A stretch of DNA of 64,000 bases from Nyssa sinensis. Its lineage: Eukaryota > Streptophyta > Magnoliopsida > Cornales > Nyssaceae. Numbering within the stretch: the stretch's first letter is position 1; each line of letters begins with the position of its first letter. Both the position numbers and the translations under genes were made by a program. A model generated the notes under the pieces. That model was not told the origin of the DNA. It did not search any database and saw nothing but the letters and a program-made list of their open reading frames with translations. The stretch is from NCBI GenBank assembly GCA_008638375.1, contig CM018032.1, positions 4,684,501 through 4,748,500 of the forward strand, written 5' to 3'. This document shows, piece after piece, positions 11,983-21,559 of the stretch.

Positions 11983-13113
11983 TCTCCTAAAGAAAAGTTA
12001 TTGCCCACATATCCTTTAACTGCAATACACGAGCTTATCACTGTCGTGCGTGATGCTTTTCTTATAAGCCGATATTTTAGAATTCTTTTCTCCACCGTCA
12101 TATGTCATCCCCATAAACGAAACCACAATCAACAACATCTTTATGATTTATGTTGTAATTACTATCATCCTAAACTGAGCAATGCCCATTGATCTTTCAT
12201 ATATATAATGGCTGCCATAAACCACCATGACGATTGCGGTTAATGTTATACTATAAATGGTTATGCATTGCCAGCCAACATTAACGACTACGTAGTTCAG
12301 CCCCCATCACCGCTGATTTGCAATGGGGTAATGAAAGATTTTAGAGATTAACTCAATAAGTTCCAATTTAAAACATGATCTGCCGATCTAATGCCAGACT
12401 AAAACTTATTTCGATTTAAAAGATCTCTCCAAAAACCAGAACCAAGATCGTCCTCAATTGTGGTGGCCTCTTCCGCCTCTACAAAAAACACCGCAAGCCT
12501 GTCGGTAATAAACATCTTTGTAAGCTTTGCTCGAGTTCATTGATCTTGCAGTTACGAATCTCTTTGTATTGGGTCTCCACACTTGCAAGTGAAAGACACA
12601 AGATTTTTAAGTTGGGAAAAAGTTCAGGACCAACCTAAATGGAGATAATATTGACATTCGGGATGGTGTACGCGGTGATCCCAAAAGCCATTGGATCTAT
12701 TTGATCGGTCTTTTCGTTGTGGAGCATTGGTAGGCCTCATATATCATTTTAAAAGAAATGGAGAGAGAGACGAGGGCATTCCCATCTAAAAAAATCAAGG
12801 ATCACTTGAGGTGTCACATGGTTACACGTGAAATTTTTCTGTTGATTTTTCTAACGGCATATTAACGGAAGGGTATTAAGTGATAAAACGTATTAAGTGA
12901 TAAAACATTATATCTTAAGGAGTTAATCCTCACATTTAATACCCGAAGGAGGTTTAATGAAAATGGGTTAAACCACAGGAGGTACTAATGTAATTTACCC
13001 TATTCATTATATATTAATATATTTGTATTTTTATGTGTGTCAAAATACTAAGTATTTGGATTAAAGTTGACTACCCAATACATCTTTGGGGTCATATTTG
13101 TATCTAGATGATA
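11983..13113. other. Intergenic or gene-derived sequence upstream of the F-box fragment
   Basis: GC content is higher than in the surroundings up to about 12750, suggesting transcribed or captured sequence. Minus-strand frames contain short coding-like runs (DPMAFGITAYTIPN; KILCLSLASVETQYKEIRN) but with stops between them, and I cannot assign them. A 17-base unit, GTATTAAGTGATAAAAC, occurs twice in tandem near 12869-12905. The right inverted repeat described above ends at 13001. Confidence 0.35.
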
Positions 13114-14574
13114 TGAAATAGACCTAAAGAGGGGTGCATCTTAATAATTTTGATGATAACAATATATTATTCACGTTGACTAATGTTTAATTCAGGTGAC
13201 AATGCAAATAAGTCATTTAGGTCAAAAAAGATTGTTGATCAAGAAATGATAAAATCCATCAAGCTAAAGGATTCCACTCAAATATATGATTCAAGGCTGA
13301 AATCAAATCAAGTGGAATGCTCTCATGATGATTCAAGCAAATGGACACACTCAAGCCCAAGGAATTAAGACAAATCAAGAGAAAACTCGTTATTTTCCTT
13401 ATTTTAGGTTTTAAGTAGTTTAGGATTAGATTGATCATTAGTCGTAAATTCTTACTATTTAAAATGATCAACTAAGAACTAACCCTAAAATAATTTCTCA
13501 AAACAACACACTGCCACGCTTTAATTTTGAAAAATCAAAAGGTTTTGATAAAAGTACAATGTGAAAAATAAGTAAAAAGATCATTTCTGTCCAAACTAGT
13601 CGACCAATTCATGAAACCATTCGATTGATTCTTAAAATTTATTTTTACACTAATCAAACAAGTAGACTAGTTCCTATAACCAATCGACTAGGGGACATTT
13701 TTCATAAATAACATGAACTTACTGTCCAATACAGTCAATTATTTTTCAAAAACTAAAACAATGTACATCAAAACCAATCAACTAATTAATCCAAAAGACC
13801 AGTCAACTAATTTTTCTTAAACAATCAAGCCTTAAACCCTCTAGAAAATTTAGTTGATCTGATTAGTCGACCAGATCTCGATGTAGTTGCAGCTGATTGA
13901 TGATTTAGTAGACTGAATTCATCAATATGGCACTTCAAAATTTAAATTTTTAACAGACAAAAGGGGGAACGACTCTATTTTGAAATATAATGTCCATATT
14001 CTTTTCAAGACTATAAATAGAGGTTCACAAAAGAATTTATTTCTATCTATTTACAAGCTTACACTTCTGCATCTCTATTCTTAACTTTAGATTTGAGCAT
14101 TGAAAATATAGATCTAAAATTTCTACTCATCTTAAATGCTCTGAACTTACACCAAATCTATCTATAGAGAGTGATCATATATTGCACCAATCTACTCTTG
14201 ATGAGAGTGCTTGTTGCTAAACAAACTTTGTATCTTTTCATTGTGGTGACATTTGCGATTAAGAGTTACCCTTGTGAGATAAATTGGGATATTTTGTTAG
14301 AAAAAGAGTTAAGAGCTCTTGCTGTAAAGGTTTGACCTCCACCTGCAATGAGATCAAGATAGTAAGAAAATTCAAGTTGAGATGCTTGAGTCGAAGACGT
14401 CGGAAGTTTTCTGAATCTCGTAAAAATTATTATGTTTGCTCTTTCTTTTTCTCTCTCTCTACTATTTTTCATACTTGTGCATTATCAGCATGCATTTTTA
14501 AAGTTTATAAAAATTATCCATATTTTTTAAATACCCTATTTACCCCCACTTCTAAGGTAAATATCTGGGAAACA
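13114..14574 (+). mobile_element. Copia-type LTR (copy C)
   Basis: This is the opposite-orientation relative of LTR copies A and B. Its parts are the opening GCATCTTAATAATTTTGATG, a region dense in GTCGACT-like words (13595-13900), a TATA box CTATAAATAG at 14011-14020, GTTTGACCTCCACCTGCAAT, and a 3' end ACCCTATTTACCCCCACTTC followed by AACA near 14574. The bases after that (AGGTGAATAAGG) could be a decayed Met-tRNA primer site. The 5' end is eroded and its coordinate is approximate. It may be the LTR of a lost element or a solo LTR. Confidence 0.55.
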
Positions 14575-15311
14575 AGGTGAATAAGGGTCTATGTTACAAA
14601 TTAAAAATTATCTTGACAAATTTTAATTTGCTTTTGTGATTAAGGTTCTCTATTCAATTATGTAAGAATTGTGTACACGTGTGTGGATAAACATATGATG
14701 ATAATAAAACTAAAGCTATAATAAAGAGTGAAAAGATGGCACAATGATTTTTGTTAACGAAAAAACAGTCACAGATCAATCGTATATACTTTAGAAAACC
14801 CCAGAGCACTTACCCAAATGCACACAATCCACTAAAATCTCTTTAGTGATTATAGACTCCGTAGACACAATAAATTAGTTCTTTAAGCCTTATTCTTGAT
14901 CTGAACATAAAGGGCTATCAGTGCTATGATCTTTTGTCTCACCATCTTTAGATCTCTTGTTAGGTTATCTTTTAGGAACATAAACTCTTTCGCGAGGTTT
15001 TCATGTTTAACACGGCCTCTTTTTCTTCATTCTTGGTTAAGGCACTTCACAAACTTCTGTCTCATCTCCTCTTACTTCTTTATTTTTTTTTTCTAGAGTT
15101 TTCTTTCATTCATCACTGCTTGACTGACGACCACTACAATAAGCCACGGGCGTCTTCAGTTCCTATCTAGCCTGAGGATTCTACCGATCCTCTTTCTGAC
15201 ATTCGTCACTCCAGCTAGATGAGGTCACTTCCTTCATATTTTTGTGATTTTTATTATTTTCATACCTTGACAACTTTATATGAACCTCATTAATATTGTG
15301 ATGCTTATTTT
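14575..15311. other. Noncoding stretch between LTR copy C and Copia pol
   Basis: No gag, protease or integrase motif is readable between the LTR and the reverse-transcriptase fragment. The sequence is broken in all frames. It may be eroded internal retrotransposon sequence, but nothing specific supports that. Confidence 0.4.
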
Positions 15312-16788
15312 GATCCTCTTTGGCAGGTTACAATGAAAGAGGAACTTGATGTATTACTAAAGAATGGTATGTGGGAATTGGTTGACTTGTTTCCAAGAAA
15401 GTTTGTTGTGGGGTACAAATGGGTCTAAAGATCAAGATTCGACCTAATGGAATAGTTGACAGATACAAATCACGTCTCGTGGCTCGAGGATTTACTCAAT
15501 AGTATGGTATTGATTATGAGGAGACCTTTCCTCAAATTGCTTGCCTCTCCTTAGTTCATACTCTTCTGGCTCTTATTGCTTTTCATCATTGGTCTCTTTT
15601 TAAGATGAATGTCCAAAATGTCTTCTACAATGGTGATCTGAGTGAGGAAGTTTATATGCAACCTTTTCTTAAACTTTCTCACCCTTCAAACAATGCTTCG
15701 GCTACGTCATGCTCTCTATGGTCTTAAACAAGCCCCTCGAGCTTGGTTTCCCAAGTTTAGCAACACTATCTCCTAGCTTGGCTACTCTAACAACTCTTAT
15801 AGTTCAGCCTTCTTTATTCGTCACACACATCAGGGAGCCATCCTTTTGTTGTTGTATGTTAATGATATGATCATCACTGAGGATGATCTTAATGGTATTT
15901 AAGAGCTTAAGTACTTTCTTAGTCATCAATTTGATATGATGGACCTGGGGTACTCTCAATTACTTTATTGGTTTAGATATCTCCTCATCCTTTAACAACT
16001 ACTATCTTATACTGGCTAAGTATGCGTCTGATTTGATCTTTCGGGACAATTTGAATTACCACAAGATCATGGGCACTCCTACAAAACCTAATGCTTGTCT
16101 CACTACCTATAAGGGTAAACTTCTTTGTGATCCCACATTGTGTTGAAAAGTGGTTGGAAATCTGATATATCTTACTGTCACTCATCCTGACATCTTATAT
16201 ATTATTTATCAAGTAAATCAGTTTATGGCAACACCTCACTCGAATCAATTTCCTAATGTGCTTCGCATCATTCGCTATCTTAAAGGAACATTGTTCCATA
16301 GTTTTCATTTATCATCATAGTCTCCTTTTCTACTCCGTGCCATACTGATGCAGATTGGGCACGGGGATCCTACAGATCGCCGCTCAACTAGTGGTTACTG
16401 TTTTCAGCTTAACATTTCTCTTTTCTCATGGTGTAGCAAGAAACAAATTGTTGTTTCCCGATCCAGCATCGAGGTTGAGTATCGTGCTTTTGCTAATACT
16501 TCTTCAAAGTTTCTTTGATTTAGATGGTTGTTATAAGATATGGGTGTTTCTCTCACTACTATCACTCCTATCCATTGCAATAGTAGGAGTGTCATTCAAA
16601 TTGTACATAATGACGTGTTTCAAGAGCAGAAAAAACATATAAAGATTAATTTTCACTTCGATCATCACCACCTTTTTTAGGAATCTCTTCAACCTTATTC
16701 CATTGCTTCTCTTGATCAGCTTGCAGACCTCTTCACCAAGTCTAATCCTTTAGGATGTTTACATGATCTTATTTTAAAGTCAAGTTGA
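15312..16788 (+). pseudogene. Ty1/Copia pol remnant (reverse transcriptase and RNase H), 5'-truncated
   Basis: Conserved Copia RT blocks are readable across several frames. The first is WQVTMKEELDVLLKNGMWEL followed by VDLFPRKFVVGYKWV and an immediate stop. Next come RYKSRLVARGFTQ-type and YGIDYEETFPQIA-type blocks, with a stop and a frame change between, and KMNVQNVFYNGDLSEEVYMQ. The catalytic box reads LLLYVNDMIIT, so YVDD has become YVND (AAT at 15861-15863). RNase H blocks follow (DADWARG region; RSTSGYCFQLNISLFSWCSK; a VSRSSIEVEYRA-type box), ending near HDLILKSS and a TGA at 16786-16788. Gag, protease and integrase are missing. Multiple stops and the lost catalytic aspartate show it is long dead. 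Confidence 0.85.
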
Positions 16789-16821
16789 TCTCTCACATTC
16801 CACCTTGAATTCGAAGGGGGC

Positions 16822-17033
16822 CACTAGTATATTTAGGTTAGCCATTGTGTGATACTATGTAGTATTATATAGGGTTAGGACATATTCTTGTAATATTCTT
16901 ATTTTCTTTTCTAAACTTAACATGTACAATATCTTAACTCTCCTATATAAAGAGATTCCTTGTATACTTTCTAATAAATTTAATATAGAATAATTCTCTC
17001 TAACTTTATCAATGTGCAAAAATACATCTAACA
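16822..17033 (+). mobile_element. 3' LTR of the Copia remnant
   Basis: A polypurine tract, CGAAGGGGG (about 16813-16821), precedes CACTAGTATATTTAGG. This matches the common Copia LTR start TGTTAGTATATTTAGG with transitions in the first three bases. A TATA region (CCTATATAAAGAG, near 16942) and a CTAATAAATTT signal follow. The end is placed at ACA, 17033, by analogy. No matching 5' LTR is found upstream, consistent with 5' truncation. Confidence 0.6.
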
Positions 17034-17417
17034 TGAAAAACTTTGTACCCACCTCTATAATCATGTCATGCACTAATGTGGTTGAACAATAACTTTTGAT
17101 AGTAAAAAGGGCAGAATATCAAAGAAGGCAAAGGAGTTGAAATGTGAGTGGGGAAGAAATTGACAATGGACTTCACAGATTGAGTGGGGGACAAGTGTAG
17201 CCCATTATTTATCCTCCTTTTTCTAACGAGTCAAAAAATATATCTTAAAAAGGCACAAAGAGAAACTAACATGAGCTCTAAAGCTAACACTATACATCAC
17301 CACAACCCCCACAAGGCCAATACCTGTGCATCACCACCATGCACGCTTATCCTGATCCAGCACATTTACCACACATATACTCAATAGTAACTCACCCATC
17401 TTCCAAACCAAAGTCAG

Positions 17418-17420
<3 letters not shown>

Positions 17421-17489
<69 letters not shown>
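17421..17489. repeat. (CT)n microsatellite
   Basis: About 34 uninterrupted CT dinucleotides lie immediately upstream of the MIR394 foldback. It is probably in the primary transcript or its promoter. Long pure dinucleotide runs are highly length-variable. Confidence 0.95.
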
Positions 17490-17493
<4 letters not shown>

Positions 17494-17628
17494 CTTCTCA
17501 GAGGTCATGTTGCAGAGCCATTTTGGCATTCTGTCCACCTCCATCAGAGTTCAACTGTTTTCAATGATCTGTATAGTTTGGAGGTGGCCCGCATGTCAAA
17601 TTAGCCCTGTAAATGTTTCTCTGAGAAA
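17494..17628 (+). ncRNA. MIR394: MIR394 precursor hairpin
   Basis: The 5' arm contains TTGGCATTCTGTCCACCTCC at 17523-17542, identical to the conserved plant miR394 20-mer. The 3' arm contains GGAGGTGGCCCGCATGTCAA from 17580, which pairs with it apart from a few mismatches or G:U positions; the star strand would be about 17582-17602. The base of the stem also pairs: TTCTCAGAG at 17495-17503 with CTCTGAGAA at 17619-17627. The known conserved target of miR394 is the F-box transcript LCR, in leaf shape and shoot stem-cell signalling. Orientation is given by the mature strand on plus. A 69-bp CT microsatellite lies just upstream. The precursor ends are my fold estimate; transcript limits and promoter are not visible. 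Confidence 0.92.
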
Positions 17629-20175
17629 CCCTCTCATGGCAGTACAATACTGATTTCTATCACTGCTACATGCATGCACATGACCTTCCAAAGCAAAGAT
17701 TTCTTAAGTTACTTTCCTTCTGCATGCAAATCGGTTCAAGAAGGCCAATTTTATCTCCCTCGGAAAACTCTGAAGGTTAGTTATTTCTCTTTTTATTTTT
17801 TATTTTTGGAAGAGTTTGCTTTTATTGAAGAAAGAAGAAAGAATACAAAACAAGCAAGGCTGGAGAGCCAACGAGCTAGTTATTTCTCTTTCCTCAGCAG
17901 ATAAGTAAGGATAAAAACCCTACACTATGGAATTAATATTGTCAGCAGTTATTGTTTTTCATATATATTTTCTTTTCTCGCGGGAAGATGGTTTAGAAGA
18001 CCAAGAAATTCAACACCCCCCCCCCCCCGGGGGAATCTTCTCAGCAGCCAAACAAAACATCGAAGTCAGATTATTGTTCTATAATTGAAAGTGAAGTTAA
18101 TTAGGTTTTTGTTTAGATTCCTTTCAACAGTGTCATGGGGATTAAAACAGTAAAAGAATGTGAGAAGTTATTAAATTTTGAGTATTTAGTTTCCATCTTC
18201 ATAATTTTTTTGTTAAATTCTAATCATATGTTAGTATGGTGGAATGTCAACCTTATAAAGTAAAATTTTTCCATGATTACAGTGGACACGTGGCACATTT
18301 TTTAGACACTTTGAGCACCTGGCCTTCTTAGGGTTCGTAGTTGTGCATTGGATTCTTAGAAGCATTATGGTAGTGAAGGCTGCACTTTTCTAATAATGAA
18401 ACTTTTCTTTGAGACTTTTTGCCACACTTCAGTGCAAATTAACACAAATAATTTTAACACTGAAAGAAACGTTTTTTTTTTTTGGAGGCTCCTGGTACTG
18501 GTAAAGTGATATCCCAAACTCCTTAGTGGTAGCTGTATGATTGTTACTCTAAGTAACTAATTAATTATTTATTTTTATAATTCGATATCTAACTTTTCAA
18601 ACCAACTAATTTGAAGGATCAATTCCACCGTCTATTAATGGGAGGCTCCGATTAGAGCCAAAGCAACACACCATCCACTAGTAATTTGTGAATCAATCTA
18701 GTGACGAGCTTGTGTATACGAGGTTGTGACTATGAGTTGTTTCTATGTATAATGCAACACGGAAACGTGAAAAGAAATTTAGCACGTTGAATTTCTTAGT
18801 TGAATTAATCGATTACTCATCCAAATAAGAGAAAATTCTCTAAACTCGAAACTATATGTTTTTTTTATGATAATCTGAATAATAAAAACCCAATACATTA
18901 TATATTTCTAAGGTTAAAGAGTATTAATCCAAATACGAAACTATCAATTCTTTTACTAATTCAAATAAGAAACTATTAATTTTTTAACTTAGTATAATAA
19001 GAAACTATTAATACTAGTTCGAACAAGATTATATCCCAAAAACATATCAAAAAGTTGGGTCTAGAAATTTTTCCCCTTCAGGTCATCAAGGGTTCCACTT
19101 GTTCTACATCAATGTATTGCTAATACTATGAGATCTCAAGCTAGAGTATTAATCAGAGTGACTGTCACATAATGTGAAGAAATTTTAATATCGTACCTAG
19201 CTTTACCCTAAATTAGCATGAAGAGAGCGTCAACATAGTTGGGATGAGACTAACTACTTTGATATCCTTATCATTTCCCTCTTATCGATGTGATTTGTTT
19301 TGTATTTTTTGTATAACTTATTTCATCAATAATATTCCTTTTTTGTTGATCATAAAAAAAAGGGTCACTAAAACCAGTGACCTTCATGGTAAAGTCATGT
19401 TGTTAACCATGTAATTAACTTACACTTATTAATTTTTATATGCAATCTATATCCATATAACATACATAAGAGAAATATCTTTCCCTTTCCCATGCACTAT
19501 TTGAAATACCACCATCTTTTTTTCTTTTTTGTTCTTGTTTAAGCAACAATACAGAAGGATAAAAGTAGCAATAGGGGGAAAAAGAAAAAAGATATGTTTG
19601 GTAACGTTATTTCACAGTACTTTTAACAAGTCAATAAGTAACTTTTATAACTTTTTGTTTATTGTTTAAAAGTAAAAATATATTTGATAAAAGAATTTAA
19701 TAGTCGTTTTAATTTAAGAATTATTTTTTGGTAAGTCTATTAAAATCATTTTTTCAAAGATTAAATAAATGTTAAATCGATAAATATAAGTATTTATAAG
19801 TATATAGATACACATGTTTGCGTGTATAGACACATATATGTGCGTGTGTAGGTGCATATATAGACATTTAGGTATTTAAATATCATATATGAATGCATCA
19901 ATTAGGTATTTAAATATATAAATATGTGCAGGTGCAGAAAATGAGATTTAAAAGTGCATAAAAGAATAGATATTGACATATATATTTATATATTAGTGCA
20001 TTGGCCGATATTCAATGGGCCTGGTTCCTCCCCCCCAAAAAAATTAGAAATTTGTTTCTTTTACCCTATTTTCTATAGAAGTTATTTTAAAAATTAGGAA
20101 ATGTCACCTCAGATTTTTTTTTTTTTATATTTTTACAAAAAAATCCCTTTAAATTTTAACTTTTTGCGCTCCTAT
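17629..20175. other. Intergenic region 3' of MIR394
   Basis: No protein gene is evident. It holds a poly-C run near 18017-18028, an ABRE-like GGACACGTGGCAC at about 18283-18295 and T-rich tracts. Sequence at 19230-19365 ends in GTTGATCATAAAAAAAA and looks like the 3' tail of a truncated LINE, though no target duplication was found. An AT/GT-rich patch of short TGTGCATATA-like words lies at 19780-19990. Confidence 0.4.
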
Positions 20176-20183
20176 CTAATTGG
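20176..20183. repeat. 8-bp target-site duplication, left
   Basis: CTAATTGG is repeated exactly at 20737-20744, bracketing the 553-bp element. Confidence 0.75.
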
Positions 20184-20736
20184 TAGGGGTGTCAATTCAT
20201 GTTATCGTGTCGTGTTCGGATCGTGTCAAGGTATCCATATTCGAAAATATGTGTGAACCTTAACCCGACACGATTAACTAATCGAGTCAAGTTTTAAAAT
20301 CCAAGTTCAACCCATTTATTAAACAGGTTACATGTGTCGACACACTTAACCCGTTTATTTTAGTTTTTTTTTTTATTTTTTAAATAAAAAAAATTTACCT
20401 ATCTTTTAATATGTATAGATAATCTTCAAGTTTAGTAATTTTGGATATGGGCCAAATCAAAGTAGAAACTTCTTTTATAAATAAAAAATCTCAAAACCTT
20501 GATAAATATTTGATGTGAGACGAATTACCTTAACTCATAATATATTTTATAATTAAATGTGTTAAGTCGTGTTAAACGGGTTGACACTAATAAAACCCAA
20601 ACACGACTTGTTTATTAATCGTGTTATACGTGTCAACCGTTTATGACTCAAACTCATTTATACTAAACTCAAACTCGTTAATTTCGTATCGTGTTCGAGT
20701 CGTGTTGTCGTGTCATATTAAAAATTGACACTCTTA
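20184..20736. mobile_element. Non-autonomous hAT element (GTGTCAATT-end type)
   Basis: The ends are TAGGGGTGTCAATT and, on the other strand, TAAGAGTGTCAATT, flanked by a perfect 8-bp duplication CTAATTGG. Subterminal regions are packed with CGTGTCGTGTTCG-like words in both orientations, the type of repeated sites bound by hAT transposases. The middle is AT-rich and noncoding. Elements at 41345-41707 and fragments near 55817 and 58318 share the same end style. Confidence 0.75.
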
Positions 20737-20744
20737 CTAATTGG
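20737..20744. repeat. 8-bp target-site duplication, right
   Basis: CTAATTGG matches 20176-20183. Confidence 0.75.
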
Positions 20745-21385
20745 TCTAGATCCAACACCGTAATAGCACATATAATACATATAGATGTATATAAATGCAT
20801 TTATAAACAATTATAAGAATGTGTATATACACACACATGCACATATTTGTACATATACACATGCTTATAAATGTGTGTTTCCTCTTGGCACATTTTTAAC
20901 TTTTTTCCTTTCGCTTTTCTGCTTAAATTTAAAAAAAAAAAAAAAAAAAAAGGTTTTTATCAAACCGTTTAACAACCTTTTCAAAGATTTTTCACACCTT
21001 TGCCTACACCCAGAGTCGCAGACCATCAACCTATTTGCCGGCTGGAAAGGCCCACCCAGCCATCACAGGTCAGACTTGGTGTGTAACCCCTAGGGCCCCC
21101 ATTGGGCTGCGTTTTTAACTTTAAGACAAGATTTGAGTTTTGGGCCGGGATTGTCTGAAGCCTTGTCTGAAAATCAAATTAGATGTCTGGGAAATATAGA
21201 CGCCTTATAATGTATAGATGTTGGCCAGGTCGATGTGTGTAAGCACCACTACGGATTCCTCAACTCCACTAAGCCCAATTCTATATACAAAGCCCAACTA
21301 AGAGAATGGGTGGGAAAACTTTGAATGGGCCTTGCCCTTGAAATTTTGAGTGGCCCATAAGTTGGGGTTAGAAAGGCAACTGTCT
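20745..21385. other. Intergenic
   Basis: An AC/AT-rich patch (20765-20880) is followed by a run of about 22 A at 20930-20951 that could be a retroposon tail, but no flanking duplication was found. From 20990 GC content rises and nothing coding is recognised. Confidence 0.4.
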
Positions 21386-21402
21386 GGTAATTGGGACATG
21401 GG
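21386..21402. repeat. 17-bp target-site duplication, left (retroposon)
   Basis: GGTAATTGGGACATGGG recurs at 21543-21559 with one difference (T/C). Confidence 0.7.
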
Positions 21403-21542
21403 AGGCCGAAGTATCATTCGAGATGACAAATTTCATTCTTTCCAAAGATGCGGCTCAGATTCGAGGCTTAGCACATGCACACAAAGAGAAAAATTTTCCC
21501 CCTCGCCAATCGTTGTAATTGAAAAAAAAAAAAAAAAAAAAA
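21403..21542 (+). mobile_element. SINE-like retroposon with poly-A tail
   Basis: This 140-bp insert ends in a run of about 21 A (21522-21542) and is bracketed by a 17-bp direct repeat with 16 matches, the signature of LINE-machinery retroposition. Near its start is GGCCGAAGT, resembling a pol III A box. About 55 bp later is AGATTCGAGGC, resembling a B box (GGTTCGANNC). Size, spacing and tail fit a tRNA-derived SINE. A tiny retrocopy of another RNA is the alternative. Confidence 0.6.
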
Positions 21543-21559
21543 GGTAACTGGGACATGGG
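21543..21559. repeat. 17-bp target-site duplication, right (retroposon)
   Basis: GGTAACTGGGACATGGG directly follows the poly-A tail and matches 21386-21402. Confidence 0.7.

Larger units (their letters stand above)
9323..13001. mobile_element. Interval bounded by long inverted repeats, carrying an F-box fragment
   Basis: The left end reads AGGGAAATTACATCAACATC, continuing with TCATGTGCTTTAACCCATTTTTACTTAA. The right end, reversed, reads AGGGTAAATTACATTAGTAC, continuing with CTCCTGTGGTTTAACCCATTTTCATTAA. They agree at most positions over about 45 bp. A Copia LTR (9465-10951) sits inside, so the underlying unit would be about 2.2 kb and would contain the F-box pseudogene. No convincing target duplication flanks the ends. 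Two separate MITE copies in opposite orientation remain a real alternative to one gene-capturing element. Confidence 0.4.

Noticed and set aside
9314..13010. Target duplication for the F-box interval
   Set aside because: Flanking 8-9-mers (ATATTAATT and ATTCATTAT) do not match; only a 3-base ATT is shared, which is not evidence.
11420..17628. Link between MIR394 and the nearby F-box fragment
   Set aside because: miR394 targets the F-box gene LCR, but this fragment is FBA-type and I see no complement of the miR394 sequence in it. Proximity appears coincidental.
17339..17653. 104-codon frame over the CT repeat
   Set aside because: Overlaps the CT microsatellite and the MIR394 hairpin; serine-leucine repeat from CTCTCT.
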